Origin: Oscillospiraceae bacterium
GTDB taxonomy: Bacteria; Bacillota; Clostridia; Oscillospirales; Ruminococcaceae
Assembly (NCBI GenBank): GCA_015066115.1
Contig: SVOZ01000001.1
Coordinates: 62,001-126,000 of the forward strand
Direction of reading: 5' to 3'
DNA: 64,000 nt
Shown here: one piece after another, positions 1 to 10,423 of the stretch
Layout: the number at the start of each line of letters is the position of its first letter
How positions within the stretch are numbered: position 1 is the first letter of the stretch
Position numbers and translations under genes: made by a program
The notes under the pieces: model-generated
Told to the model about the DNA's origin: nothing
What the model saw: only the letters and a program-made list of their open reading frames with translations
Databases searched by the model: none

Positions 1-9
1 AAAAAAGTA

Positions 10-42
10 AAAATCCGCCGTGCAACTGCACGGCGGATTTTG
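10..42. terminator. Bidirectional hairpin terminator
   Basis: aaatccgccgtgcaactgcacggcggatttt: GC-rich perfect stem flanked by A/T runs. Confidence 0.7.
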
Positions 43-43
43 T

Positions 44-829
44 TTATATTATGTAAGATGGATCGCTCTCTTTTTTGCTCTCAAAAACCTCTATCTCTTT
101 AAAGCTTTCTGAAAGCAGAGAAACGATATTTTGCATTGCAGGCTTTTCCATTTGATAGTGGGTGGGAACAAAAAGCGCAATGTTACAGTCTTTTGCGCGT
201 GTAAAGTGAGAATGCTTTACATCTGAAGTCATATAGGCATCACAGCCTAAGTCAATAGCCTTTTTAAGATACTCTCCGCCTGCGCCGCAACAGAATGCAA
301 TTTTCTCTATCTGCTTGTCTGAGGAAACACATCTGAGGGCATCGCAACCTAAAATTTTCTTTAATCCTGCGGCAAATTCCTCCGTCGAAACTGCTTTTTT
401 TAGTTTTCCTATTCTTCCAAACCCGTGAGGCGATGGATTGTTTTGGGTAATGTCAAGAGCTCCGTCGCAGATAAATCCCATTTCATTGGAAAGAAGCTCT
501 GCAAGATGAGCGTCTGCGCCAAAATCGCTTACATCAAAATTGGTGTGCGCCGAGATAATGGCAATGTCCTTTTTGAGAGCCATTACGGCCGGATTGGCCT
601 CGCTAAGATTTTTGAGCGGATAAAAAATAACGGGATGATGTGTTACTATAAGCTGAGCGCCCACTTTTTCCGCCTCAGAAACGACTTGTTTGGTGGCATC
701 AAGCGCAACAAGAATTTTGTCTACCGCTTTATCGCCATCAACCAAAATTCCGCTGTTGTCCCAGCTTTCCTGCTCGCAGAAAGGAAAGACAGAATTTAAT
801 TTGCTGTAAATATCTAAAACAGTTGCCAT
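44..829 (-). CDS. Nif3-like dinuclear metal center hexameric protein (YqfO family)
   Basis: ORF with SWDNSGILVDG, VTHHPVIFYPLK, SAHTNFD and H-x-M/E C-terminal motifs typical of Nif3/DUF34. Confidence 0.9.
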   Translation of the reverse strand: MATVLDIYSKLNSVFPFCEQESWDNSGILVDGDKAVDKILVALDATKQVVSEAEKVGAQLIVTHHPVIFYPLKNLSEANPAVMALKKDIAIISAHTNFDVSDFGADAHLAELLSNEMGFICDGALDITQNNPSPHGFGRIGKLKKAVSTEEFAAGLKKILGCDALRCVSSDKQIEKIAFCCGAGGEYLKKAIDLGCDAYMTSDVKHSHFTRAKDCNIALFVPTHYQMEKPAMQNIVSLLSESFKEIEVFESKKESDPSYII

Positions 830-839
830 AATATCCTCC

Positions 840-1544
840 TTAATTTTTTAAAAGCCTTTGCTCTGTCTCGAATAAAACTTTTTCGTGATGCTCTAAAAGA
901 GAGGGATTTTCTGAGGCGGATTTTTTTATCTGAGCAATAGTTTTCTCTGCAAGCTTTTGCCGCCAGATAAGATATTCCTTGCCGGCATCCAAGGTTTTTG
1001 CCGAAATTCCGCCAAGCTCGTAAACCGCGTTTGCAAAATTAAAATAGTGCTTTTGCTCTGCTTTAAACTGCGCTTTAATTATAACATAAAATCGGTTCTG
1101 TTCTTTTACAACCCGCTCGTCATGGATAGAAAATCCGCGTTTTATAAGATGCTCGCGTAAGAGCTCGCTGTGGGTCATAGGCTGTAAAATAAGGGTCGAG
1201 CCCGATAAAACGGGGTAGTCGGTTGCAGATAAAATATCCCGTATCGTTTCTCCGCCCATTCCTGCAATAACTATGCAGTCGGGCTTACGGGAAACAACAT
1301 TTTCAAGACCATCGGATTTTATAACCTCGATTTTGTCATCAAGCTTGTGTGCGCTTATGTTCTTTTTTGCGGCGGCAAGCGGCCCGTCAACAATGTCGCA
1401 GGCAAACGCATTGGTACACTTACTGCTCTGAATAAGGCTTATCGGCAGATGGGCGTGGTCGGTCCCAATGTCTGCAATAAGGGCGCCGCTCGGCACTAAA
1501 TCGCAGATAACCTCAAGCCGCCTTGGAAGTAAAATACTGGGCAT
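840..1544 (-). CDS. trmK: tRNA (adenine(22)-N(1))-methyltransferase, TrmK family
   Basis: ADIGTDHAHLPI, CIVIAGMGGETI, LILQPM motifs; adjacent to Nif3 gene as commonly seen in Firmicutes. Confidence 0.88.
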   Translation of the reverse strand: MPSILLPRRLEVICDLVPSGALIADIGTDHAHLPISLIQSSKCTNAFACDIVDGPLAAAKKNISAHKLDDKIEVIKSDGLENVVSRKPDCIVIAGMGGETIRDILSATDYPVLSGSTLILQPMTHSELLREHLIKRGFSIHDERVVKEQNRFYVIIKAQFKAEQKHYFNFANAVYELGGISAKTLDAGKEYLIWRQKLAEKTIAQIKKSASENPSLLEHHEKVLFETEQRLLKN

Positions 1545-1565
1545 AAAAAGCTCCTTTTACGAAAA

Positions 1566-1590
1566 AAGCCCGCTTAAAAAGCGGGCGTTA
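1566..1590. terminator. Hairpin terminator
   Basis: agcccgcttaaaaagcgggcgttattt. Confidence 0.5.
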
Positions 1591-1605
1591 TTTCTTATTG
1601 TCGGA

Positions 1606-1809
1606 TTATTTCTTAACAGCAGCATTAAGCTTAGCAACTATCTCGTCAGCATCAACGCCGTGAACTGCACAGGCATCTGCAACGCATTCGCTTCTTGCAC
1701 TGGGGCAGCCCAGACAGTGCATTCCCATCTCTAAGAAAATGGGAGCGGTTTCGGGAGCATTGTCAAGAATATCGCCGATAATGGTGTCTTTAGTAATAAC
1801 AAAAGCCAT
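1606..1809 (-). CDS. DUF1858 domain protein (hybrid-cluster-associated redox disulfide type)
   Basis: 67 aa with GMHCLGCPSA motif. Confidence 0.8.
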   Translation of the reverse strand: MAFVITKDTIIGDILDNAPETAPIFLEMGMHCLGCPSARSECVADACAVHGVDADEIVAKLNAAVKK

Positions 1810-1961
1810 TTTTATATCTCCTTAATATTTAATTTCTATCTATATTATAATACCCAAAGCACGAAAAATCAATACCGTATAAATAAAAATCGACATTATC
1901 TTGTCTGTTTTGAAAAGTTGTGATACAATATACTAAACAGATTATTAAAATGGAGTAAATT

Positions 1962-4373
1962 ATGCATCAGTTTTTGGCTTTAAGAAAAAGTATACTTGAA
2001 AACACCTTTTCAAAACTCAATAATATGCAAAAGAAAGCGGTTTTCAGCGTAAACGGTCCGCTTTTAATTCTCGCGGGCGCAGGAAGCGGCAAAACGACCG
2101 TACTTATTAACAGAATCGTAAATATGATAAAATTCGGAGACGCCTATAACAGCGATAAGGCGCAAACTATAATTTCCGAGGACGATATTAAGTTTCTCTC
2201 TCGCGTTTCTCAAAAAAATGGGGAACTTTCTGAAGAGGAAAAGCTGAGGGTAGAGGAACTTGTTGCTGTTAATGCCGTAAAGCCCTGGAATATCCTTACC
2301 ATAACCTTTACAAATAAAGCCGCCAATGAGCTTAAGGACCGCCTTGAACTTGCCCTTGGAGAAAAGGGAAGGGATGTAAATGCAGGCACCTTCCATTCCG
2401 CCTGTGTGCGCATTTTGAGACGGGATATTGAAAAAATCGGCTATCAGAAAAACTTTACTATTTATGATACAGACGATAGCAAGCGCGTTGTTAAAGAGTG
2501 CTTAAATGCCCTTCATCTTGATGAAAAGCGCTTTCCACCAAAGCAAATGCTTTCTGAAATCAGCCGCGCTAAAGATAAGCTTCAAACCCCCGAAAAGTTT
2601 TCATCCGACGGTATGGGAGATTTTTACAGACAGGGCGTTTCAAGAGTATACTCAATGTACCAGGCGCGCCTTAAAAACGCAAATGCGCTGGATTTTGATG
2701 ATATAATTATGCTCACCGTCCGCCTTTTTGAAGAAAGCCCTGAAACCCTTGAATATTACAGAAACAGATATAAATACATAATGGTCGATGAATATCAGGA
2801 CACCAATATGGCGCAGTATAAGCTTATAAGTCTGCTTGCAGGAGAGCATAAAAATCTCTGCGTTGTCGGCGATGATGACCAGAGTATTTATAGATTTCGC
2901 GGAGCCACTATCGAAAATATCTTAAATTTTGAGCATCAGTTTGAGAACACAAAGGTAATAAGATTAGAGCAGAATTACCGCAGTACACAAAACATCCTTG
3001 ATGCCGCAAACGCGGTTATAAAAAACAACACCGAGCGAAAGGGTAAAAACCTCTGGACCTCGCAGGGAAGCGGCGAAAAGATCGTGCAGTTTCGCTGTGA
3101 CGATGAGCGCGGCGAGGCGGAATATGTAACCGATAGAATTCTTGACCGCATTGCCGAGGGCGGCTCTTACGGCGACTGCGCCGTGCTTTACCGCACAAAC
3201 TCGCAGTCGAATAACTTTGAGCGTAGCTTTGTAAAATCGGGCGTGCCTTACAGAATTATCGGCGGTCATCGATTTTATGACCGTATGGAGATAAAGGACA
3301 TCGTTTCCTATCTCTGCGTTATAAATAACAGCGACGATGAATTAAGGCTTGAAAGAATTTTAAATCAGCCAAAACGCGGCATAGGCGATGCGAGCATAAA
3401 GGCGGCAAAGGAAATTTCATCGGCGCTCGGCCAAAGCCTTTTTGAAACGGTTTGCAGAGCGGATGAATATGTGGCATTAAAGCGCTCGGCGTCTGCTATG
3501 CGTGCCTTTGGAAAAATGATCCGCTCGCTTAGCGAAAAAAGTGAAAACTGCACCGATCTTGGAGCTTTTGTCGATGAAGTTATTAAAATGAGCGGATATG
3601 ACGCTTATCTTAATTCGCTCGGTGATGAAGGCCTTACACGAATAGACAACGTGCAGGAGCTTGTTAACACAATGACCCGTTATAGCGAGGAAAATCCTGA
3701 TGCACGCCTTTCGGATTATCTCGAAGAGGTTTCACTTATGAGTGATGTTGATAATTACGACTCCGAGTCCGATTCTGTTGTGCTTATGACCATCCATTCG
3801 GCAAAAGGTCTTGAATTTAATGAGGTGTTCCTTGTCGGAATGGAGGATGGAGTTTTCCCGGGTGTTATGAGCCTTAACAGCAGTAGCGAGCTTGAGGAGG
3901 AAAGACGCCTTGCCTATGTTGGCGTGACCCGAGCTAAACAAAAACTGCACCTTACAAGCTGTGCCTACCGAATGATGTACGGAAAGAGCCAGCGCAATAG
4001 AATTTCAAGATTTGTAAATGAAATCCCCGATTCTCTTAAGGAAATAATCGACCGCTGTTACAGCGAACCCTGCTATGAAGAAGGCTTTTCAGGCTCTTCT
4101 TTCTCGGGCAAAAGCTTTGACACCGGCTTTTCACTCGGTTACTCTAAGGAGCGCAATAAACCTATGTTTACAACCTCGTCTGTGGTTTCAAATAAACCGC
4201 AGTCGAGCAGTCTTGACTATAAGGTAGGCGACAGTGTCGTTCACCGAGTTTTTGGCGAGGGAATGGTGGTTTCTATGACACCTATGGCAAACGATACCCT
4301 TGTCGAAATTAGTTTTGATAGGGTTGGAACTAAAAAAATTATGGCAAATTTCGCTAAATTAACTAAAAAGTAA
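1962..4373 (+). CDS. UvrD/PcrA-type superfamily 1 ATP-dependent DNA helicase
   Basis: GAGSGKT Walker A, VDEYQDTN, GDDDQSIYRFRGA, TIHSAKGLEF, VGVTRAK helicase motifs. Confidence 0.93.
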   Translation: MHQFLALRKSILENTFSKLNNMQKKAVFSVNGPLLILAGAGSGKTTVLINRIVNMIKFGDAYNSDKAQTIISEDDIKFLSRVSQKNGELSEEEKLRVEELVAVNAVKPWNILTITFTNKAANELKDRLELALGEKGRDVNAGTFHSACVRILRRDIEKIGYQKNFTIYDTDDSKRVVKECLNALHLDEKRFPPKQMLSEISRAKDKLQTPEKFSSDGMGDFYRQGVSRVYSMYQARLKNANALDFDDIIMLTVRLFEESPETLEYYRNRYKYIMVDEYQDTNMAQYKLISLLAGEHKNLCVVGDDDQSIYRFRGATIENILNFEHQFENTKVIRLEQNYRSTQNILDAANAVIKNNTERKGKNLWTSQGSGEKIVQFRCDDERGEAEYVTDRILDRIAEGGSYGDCAVLYRTNSQSNNFERSFVKSGVPYRIIGGHRFYDRMEIKDIVSYLCVINNSDDELRLERILNQPKRGIGDASIKAAKEISSALGQSLFETVCRADEYVALKRSASAMRAFGKMIRSLSEKSENCTDLGAFVDEVIKMSGYDAYLNSLGDEGLTRIDNVQELVNTMTRYSEENPDARLSDYLEEVSLMSDVDNYDSESDSVVLMTIHSAKGLEFNEVFLVGMEDGVFPGVMSLNSSSELEEERRLAYVGVTRAKQKLHLTSCAYRMMYGKSQRNRISRFVNEIPDSLKEIIDRCYSEPCYEEGFSGSSFSGKSFDTGFSLGYSKERNKPMFTTSSVVSNKPQSSSLDYKVGDSVVHRVFGEGMVVSMTPMANDTLVEISFDRVGTKKIMANFAKLTKK

Positions 4374-4386
4374 AGGTTTTGATGTT

Positions 4387-5079
4387 ATGGGCGCAAGTGT
4401 TATAATAGCGGCGGCAGGAACTGCATCAAGAATGCAGGGAACCGACAAAATAATGTATAAAATAAACGGCAAAGAGGTGCTTTTGCACTCTGTGCTTGCC
4501 TTTAAAAATGCAGGCTGCACCGACAAGATCGTTGTTGTCACTTCGGCGGATAAAATTGAAAAAATAACCGATATTTTAAATAATGCAGAGCTAAATCTGC
4601 CATTTGAGGTGGTGCGCGGGGGAGAAACCCGCCAGAAATCTGTTTTAAACGGTCTTGGGCGCTGCTGCGATAGTTCTGATTGTATTATGATCCACGATGC
4701 CGCAAGACCTATGATAAGCCCCGAGCTTATCAAAGAGCTTTATAAAAAGGTAGTGGATGAAAAAATAGGCGCCGCGGCGGTCGGAGTAAAGGTAAAGGAC
4801 ACCATAAAAGAGGTGTCTGAAAGCGGAGTCATCCTTTCAACTCCCGATAGAAACAGCCTTGTAGCTATTCAGACCCCGCAATGCTTTGAAACGGCTCTTT
4901 ATAAAAAAGCCTTTGAAGAAGCCGAAAAACAGGGCAGAGATTACACCGATGATTGCCAGCTTGTTGAGGCAATAGGAAAAAGCGTTTATGTAGTCGAAGG
5001 CGACTATAAAAATATAAAAATAACCACCCCTGATGATTTGATCCTTGCAGAAACTTTTTTAAAGGAGCGGGAAAAATGA
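4387..5079 (+). CDS. ispD: 2-C-methyl-D-erythritol 4-phosphate cytidylyltransferase
   Basis: IIAAAGTASRM, IHDAARP, TPQCFE motifs; followed by ispF. Confidence 0.93.
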   Translation: MGASVIIAAAGTASRMQGTDKIMYKINGKEVLLHSVLAFKNAGCTDKIVVVTSADKIEKITDILNNAELNLPFEVVRGGETRQKSVLNGLGRCCDSSDCIMIHDAARPMISPELIKELYKKVVDEKIGAAAVGVKVKDTIKEVSESGVILSTPDRNSLVAIQTPQCFETALYKKAFEEAEKQGRDYTDDCQLVEAIGKSVYVVEGDYKNIKITTPDDLILAETFLKEREK

Positions 5080-5549
5080 TTAGAATCGGAAACGGATACG
5101 ATGTTCACAAGCTTGTAGGCGGAAGAAAGCTCATTCTTGGCGGTGTTGAAATTGAGCACAGTATGGGCCTATTGGGGCATTCTGATGCCGATGTTTTAAC
5201 CCACGCAATAATGGATTCTATGCTTGGCGCCTGCGCCCTCGGCGATATAGGAAAGCTTTTTCCTGATAGTGACCCTGAATATAGCGGAGTAGACAGTATC
5301 GAGCTTTTAAAGGAAGTCGCCGATTATTTAAGGGACAGAGGCTTTTCGGTCAATAACATTGACAGCATAATCGTTGCTCAAAAGCCCAAGCTTTCTCCTT
5401 ATTTAGATGAAATGCGTGCAAACATTGCAAACGCTGTGGGACTTCACATTTCCTGCGTAAGCATAAAAGCAACAACAGAGGAAGAATTAGGCTTTACGGG
5501 CAGACAAGAGGGCATTTCTGCTCATGCCGTCTGCCTTGTAAACGGATAA
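5076..5549 (+). CDS. ispF: 2-C-methyl-D-erythritol 2,4-cyclodiphosphate synthase
   Basis: RIGNGYDVHKL, LGHSDADVLTHAIMD, FPDSD, TTEEELGFTGRQEGI. Confidence 0.95.
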   Translation: MIRIGNGYDVHKLVGGRKLILGGVEIEHSMGLLGHSDADVLTHAIMDSMLGACALGDIGKLFPDSDPEYSGVDSIELLKEVADYLRDRGFSVNNIDSIIVAQKPKLSPYLDEMRANIANAVGLHISCVSIKATTEEELGFTGRQEGISAHAVCLVNG

Positions 5550-5569
5550 TTTGTTTGGAGTAGATAAAG

Positions 5570-6748
5570 ATGGCGGTTTTTGGTATAGTTGCCGAATATA
5601 ACCCTTTCCATAATGGTCACGCCTACCAGATAAATAAGATAAAACAGTCTGGCAATCACGCCGTTGTGGTAGTAATGAGCCCCAATGTAGTGCAGAGGGG
5701 CGATTTTGCCATGCTCAGTAAGTGGACAAGGGCTCAGGCCGCGCTTTTGTGCGGAGCAGATCTTGTAATTGAGCTTCCGAGTAGTTTTGCTCTTGCAACT
5801 GCTGAGAGATTTGCCTATGGCGCGGTAAAGTGTTTAGATTTGCTTGGCTGCGTCGATTTTCTATGCTTTGGAAGCGAAAGCGGAAATATAGATAATTTAA
5901 CCGCCGCCGCCAATCTTTCCGATGATGATGCCGTCAGGTCCGATATGAAAAAATTGCTTTCAGAGGGAATGACCTTTGCAAAAGCCAGAAGCCTTGCGGT
6001 GTCAAACCAAAATAGCGATGCCGCTTTGAGCCTGTGTAATCCCAATGATATTTTGGCGGTCGAATATATAAAAAGCCTTAAAAAGTTCAATTCTAAAATA
6101 AAGCCTTATCCCATTTTGCGAAAGGGTGTAGAGCACAATTCGGATGAAGTTTGCGAAAATATAGCATCAGCATCCTATATTCGCCAAAATTTCGATTTGG
6201 AAAAGGTTAAAAATTTTGTTCCGCAAAAAGCCTTTGAGCTTTACGAGAATGCAGTTAAAAACGGAGAAAAATCAAAGGGAATAAAAGAGCTCGAGTCAGC
6301 GCTTATTTTAAAACTTCGCACAATGTCAAAAGAACAAATTGCTGAGCTGCCCGACATTTCGGAAGGCCTTGAAAACAGGATAATGCGCGCATCAAAGGAG
6401 AGTGCTTCTTTTGAAGAATTGTGCGAAAAAATCAAAACAAAGCGCTACACCCTGTCGCGCATCCGCAGGATACTTATGTACGCCCTGCTTGATTTTTCAA
6501 AGGATATGATGACTAACGATATCCCTTATTTAAGGGTGCTCGGCCACAATGGCAAAGGCCTTGAGCTTTTAGGACTTAAAACTGCCGAGGTCCCTGTCAT
6601 TTCATCGCTTGCAAGGGCAAGAGAAATAGGCGATGCGGCAAAGAAATTTGCCCAAACCGAAGAAAAAATAGGCGATGTTTACAGCCTTACCCTTAAAAAT
6701 AAGAAAAACACAAAAAACGAGTTTTCAACACCAGTCATAAGATTATAA
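5570..6748 (+). CDS. tmcAL: tRNA(Met) cytidine acetate ligase-like nucleotidyltransferase
   Basis: N-term GIVAEYNPFHNGHAYQI, MSPNVVQRGDFAMLSKW. Confidence 0.88.
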   Translation: MAVFGIVAEYNPFHNGHAYQINKIKQSGNHAVVVVMSPNVVQRGDFAMLSKWTRAQAALLCGADLVIELPSSFALATAERFAYGAVKCLDLLGCVDFLCFGSESGNIDNLTAAANLSDDDAVRSDMKKLLSEGMTFAKARSLAVSNQNSDAALSLCNPNDILAVEYIKSLKKFNSKIKPYPILRKGVEHNSDEVCENIASASYIRQNFDLEKVKNFVPQKAFELYENAVKNGEKSKGIKELESALILKLRTMSKEQIAELPDISEGLENRIMRASKESASFEELCEKIKTKRYTLSRIRRILMYALLDFSKDMMTNDIPYLRVLGHNGKGLELLGLKTAEVPVISSLARAREIGDAAKKFAQTEEKIGDVYSLTLKNKKNTKNEFSTPVIRL

Positions 6749-6751
6749 AAA

Positions 6752-6787
6752 GCAAAAAACCGCGCCGAACTCGGCGCGGTTTTTTAA
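6752..6787. terminator. Hairpin terminator
   Basis: aaaaaccgcgccgaactcggcgcggttttttaa. Confidence 0.75.
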
Positions 6788-6810
6788 AATCAAACTACTT
6801 TTTAAAACTG

Positions 6811-6999
6811 TTATTTAACAGAGTTCTCGTAAGCCTCGATCATCTTCTTAACCATCTGACCGCCAACAGAACCGGCCTGTCTAGAAGTAAGATCGCCATT
6901 GTATCCCTGCTTGAGATTTACACCAACTTCGCTTGCAGCTTCCATCTTGAAACGATCAAGAGCCTCGCGAGCCTGGGGAACAACAATCTTCTTGCTCAT
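6811..6999 (-). CDS. Alpha/beta-type small acid-soluble spore protein
   Basis: EALDRFKMEAASEVGVNL...GDLTSRQAGSVGGQMVKKMIE. Confidence 0.95.
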   Translation of the reverse strand: MSKKIVVPQAREALDRFKMEAASEVGVNLKQGYNGDLTSRQAGSVGGQMVKKMIEAYENSVK

Positions 7000-7309
7000 C
7001 TATTTTACACTCCTTGCTTTTAAATTTAACAAACACCGTGTTGCGTTTGCAATAATATTGTTTGAATCCTGCCTTAAAATATCAATGGTAATTTAAAGCA
7101 AAAAAATATCAAAATTTGTCTGAAAATTCTGCAGAATAAAGGTGAAAATATTTATATGGACATTTGTTTCGGGATGGCTTTAACCTGCCGTTTAATGAGT
7201 AAATTATCATTGACTTTTAGACTTAAAAATACTATAATAATAAAATGGCATAATTATGTGCCAAAACAATTTACTATAAACGAGAAAAATGTAAAAAAAT
7301 GTTGACAAA

Positions 7310-8464
7310 ATGGAGGTCAATTCCATGCGTTGTATAAACTGCGGAGCCCCGCTTAATGATGAAAATTCAATATTCTGTGAAAAGTGCTATAAAGAAGAGG
7401 TAGCCAAAAATGCAGGCCAGGTCCAAAATGAAAAGCCTGATAAAAAAGAGGACAAGCCTAAGAAAAGTAAAAAGAAAATTGTCAGAAATGTTATTATTTC
7501 TGTCGTCGCAGTTTTGCTTGCAATTGTTCTTATAGCGGTTATGTGGCTGCTTTCGCTTTTAGATAAGCCTAATAAGGACACCCTTTCGGGCGATCTTGGC
7601 ATCGAAAGCGAACAGCAGGGGGCAGACCTTCCCTTTACCGAGGATGTTAAAAACATTGCCCTTTATGGCCTTGATACAAGACAGGATAATAACAGCGGCC
7701 GTTCCGATGCCATTATCGTTCTTTCAATCGACCGTATAAATAAAGAAATAAAGCTAACATCTATAGCAAGGGACACTTATATTACATTTGAAAGCGGTAA
7801 GCACGATAAGCTTACACACGCCTGGGCTTACGGCAAGGCAGACCTTGCGGTTAAGACACTTAACAGTAATTTTAACCTTGATGTTACCGATTATGTTTCT
7901 GTAAACTTTTTCCAGTTTGCTGAGATAATCGATTATATCGGCGGCGTTGTAATTGACGTTGACGAGGCTGAAATGAAGGTTATGAATAAAACATATATGC
8001 CTTATATAATTGATTCGGGAATAAAAACCGAGTATATAACCGAGCCGGGTGTTCAGCGCCTTGACGGCGGACAGGCACTTGCCTACGCAAGAAATCGATA
8101 CACAGGAAGCGACCTTACACGCGGAAACCGTCAGCGTGAGGTTCTTGAGGCAATGTTTAATCAGGTCAAGGAAATGAATCCGCTTAAGTACCCCAAGCTT
8201 GTTGAAATGATTCTTTCCGAGTGCACAACAACCTTGAGCAGCAGCGAAATGCTTTCAATAGGCTCCTGGGCGCTCTTTAATTCTCCAACAATTCATTCGC
8301 TCGGAATTCCTAACGCCGAGTGTGGCGCAAAGGGCCAGATGATAAACGGAAAAAGCTATATGGTCTATGACCTTGAGCTTGCCTCAAGCATTATGCACGA
8401 TTTTATTTACACCTCGGCTAAAGAACCCGTTTCTTCTGAGGTGTCAACCTCGTCTGAAAAATAG
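7310..8464 (+). CDS. LytR-CpsA-Psr (LCP) family protein with N-terminal zinc ribbon and TM helix
   Basis: MRCINCGAPLNDENSIFCEKC zinc ribbon, hydrophobic segment, then LCP domain (YGLDTRQDNNSGRSDAIIVLSID, YARNRYTGSDLTRGNRQREVL); start may be 7325. Confidence 0.9.
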   Translation: MEVNSMRCINCGAPLNDENSIFCEKCYKEEVAKNAGQVQNEKPDKKEDKPKKSKKKIVRNVIISVVAVLLAIVLIAVMWLLSLLDKPNKDTLSGDLGIESEQQGADLPFTEDVKNIALYGLDTRQDNNSGRSDAIIVLSIDRINKEIKLTSIARDTYITFESGKHDKLTHAWAYGKADLAVKTLNSNFNLDVTDYVSVNFFQFAEIIDYIGGVVIDVDEAEMKVMNKTYMPYIIDSGIKTEYITEPGVQRLDGGQALAYARNRYTGSDLTRGNRQREVLEAMFNQVKEMNPLKYPKLVEMILSECTTTLSSSEMLSIGSWALFNSPTIHSLGIPNAECGAKGQMINGKSYMVYDLELASSIMHDFIYTSAKEPVSSEVSTSSEK

Positions 8465-8499
8465 TTTTCAAATGCGGCAGTAAAGAAATAACTAAAAAT

Positions 8500-9624
8500 A
8501 TGGAGAATTTCTTTATGAAACATTATGATTATCTGATAGTCGGTGCCGGTCTGTTTGCAAGCGTTTTTGCCTGTAAAGCAAGAGAGCAGGGAAAATCTTG
8601 CCTTGTAATCGATAAGAGAGAGCATATTGGCGGCAATATATACACCCAGAACATCGATGGCATAAATCTTCATAAGTACGGCGCTCATATATTCCACACA
8701 GATAGTGAGGAAGTTTGGCAGTTTGTAAATAGGTTTGCAGAGTTTAATGACTTTGTAAATACACCTATTGCAAATTATAAGGGTGAGCTTTATAATCTGC
8801 CCTTTAATATGAACACCTTTGAGCAGATGTGGGGAGTAAAAACGGCGCAGGAGGCTCAGCAGAAGATAAATGAGCAAAAAAGTGTAATCAAAGGCGAGCC
8901 TAAAAATCTTGAACAGCAGGCAATTTCGCTTGTCGGAACGGATATTTACGAAAAGCTCGTCAAGGGCTACACAGAGAAGCAGTGGGGAAGAGAGTGCAGT
9001 GAGCTTCCCGCCTTTATTATAAAAAGACTTCCCGTAAGATTTGTTTATGATAACAATTATTTTAACGATAGGTATCAGGGCATTCCAATCGGCGGATACA
9101 CTAAAATGATAGAAAAAATGCTTGATGGATGCGATGTCATTCTTGAAACCGATTATTTTGACCAAAAGCAAAAATGGGACTCTATGGCAGACTGCGTGCT
9201 TTACACCGGTTGTATTGACCTGTACTATGATTACTGCTTTGGTAAGCTTGAATACAGAAGCCTTAGGTTCGAAAACGAGCTTTTGGATAAGGAGTATTTT
9301 CAGCCCGTCGCGGTAGTTAACTACACTGATGAAGAAACTAAGTTTACAAGAATAATCGAGCATAAGCATTTTGAAAAAACCGATTGCCCCAAAACCATTA
9401 TAACCCGCGAGTATCCTGCAGATTGGACAGAGGGCATGGATCCCTATTATCCTGTTAATAATGAGGAAAATCAGGCGGTTTATCAAAAGTATGCCGCGCT
9501 TGCAGAAAAGGAAAGTAAGGTTATTTTCGGCGGAAGGCTCGGCGGATATAAGTATTACGATATGGATGACACAGTGCTTGCGGCTCTTGAGCTTGCAAAA
9601 AAGGAGTTTCAAAGTGGACATTAA
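8500..9624 (+). CDS. glf: UDP-galactopyranose mutase
   Basis: YLIVGAGLFASVFA...HIGGNIYTQNIDGINLHKYGAHIFHTD; WGRECSELPAFIIKRLPVRF. Confidence 0.96.
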   Translation: MENFFMKHYDYLIVGAGLFASVFACKAREQGKSCLVIDKREHIGGNIYTQNIDGINLHKYGAHIFHTDSEEVWQFVNRFAEFNDFVNTPIANYKGELYNLPFNMNTFEQMWGVKTAQEAQQKINEQKSVIKGEPKNLEQQAISLVGTDIYEKLVKGYTEKQWGRECSELPAFIIKRLPVRFVYDNNYFNDRYQGIPIGGYTKMIEKMLDGCDVILETDYFDQKQKWDSMADCVLYTGCIDLYYDYCFGKLEYRSLRFENELLDKEYFQPVAVVNYTDEETKFTRIIEHKHFEKTDCPKTIITREYPADWTEGMDPYYPVNNEENQAVYQKYAALAEKESKVIFGGRLGGYKYYDMDDTVLAALELAKKEFQSGH

Positions 9625-10384
9625 AATTATTATTGCAGTGCATAAGCCATACAGAATGCCTGAGGACAAAATGTATTTGCCCCTTCATGTTGGTAAAAAG
9701 GGTAAAAAAAGTCTTGGTTTTGAAGGTGACGATACGGGCGACAACATTTCTCATAAAAACCCGAATTTCTGTGAGCTTACGGGTATTTATTGGGCTCATA
9801 AAAACCTCAAGGCTGATTATGTTGGGCTCGCTCATTACCGTAGGCATTTTTCGCTTAAACCGAGGGTAGAGGATTTTGATTGCCTGCTTTCTTCCGCTCA
9901 GGCAGAAGAGCTTTTGAAAAAACACGATGTGATTTTGCCTAAAAAACAGAGATATTTTATCGAAAGCGTCTATTCCCACTATTCGCACACACACGGCGAG
10001 GAACATCTTAAAATTCTTGAAGAGGTGCTTGTGAAAAAATGCCCCGAGTATCTCAAGTGCTTTGAAAACCTCAAAAAGCGCACCTCGGCCCATATGTTTA
10101 ATATGTTTATTATGAAGCGCGAGATCTTTGATGCCTATTGTCAGTGGCTTTTCGATGTTCTGTTTGAGGTTGAGCATAAAATTGATGTTTCCCAAATGAC
10201 CCCGTTTGATTCAAGGGTCTATGGAAGGCTTGGAGAGCTTCTTTTTGATGTATGGCTTGAAAAGAACGGCGTTGATTATTGTGAAATTCCGTATGTTTAT
10301 ATGGAAAAAATCAATTACCGCAGAAAGATCTTTGCATTCCTTAAGGCAAAGTTCTTTGGAAAGAGATATGATAAGAGCTTTTAA
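9614..10384 (+). CDS. DUF4422 domain protein (putative glycosyltransferase)
   Basis: In-frame GTG at 9614 overlaps the end of glf; IIAVHKPYRMPEDKMYLPLHVG...YWAHKNLKADYVGLAHYRRHF. ORF-track start 9461 lies inside glf. Confidence 0.85.
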   Translation: MDIKIIIAVHKPYRMPEDKMYLPLHVGKKGKKSLGFEGDDTGDNISHKNPNFCELTGIYWAHKNLKADYVGLAHYRRHFSLKPRVEDFDCLLSSAQAEELLKKHDVILPKKQRYFIESVYSHYSHTHGEEHLKILEEVLVKKCPEYLKCFENLKKRTSAHMFNMFIMKREIFDAYCQWLFDVLFEVEHKIDVSQMTPFDSRVYGRLGELLFDVWLEKNGVDYCEIPYVYMEKINYRRKIFAFLKAKFFGKRYDKSF

Positions 10385-10423
10385 ACAAGAAACTCCTGCA
10401 GAAAAAGCAGGAGTTTCTTTATA
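10384..10423. terminator. Hairpin terminator
   Basis: aagaaactcctgcagaaaaagcaggagtttcttt. Confidence 0.75.

Noticed and set aside
8407-9669. 420-aa minus-strand ORF
   Set aside because: Antisense shadow of glf, which has unmistakable motifs on the plus strand.
9521-10195. 224-aa minus-strand ORF
   Set aside because: Antisense shadow of glf end and DUF4422 gene.
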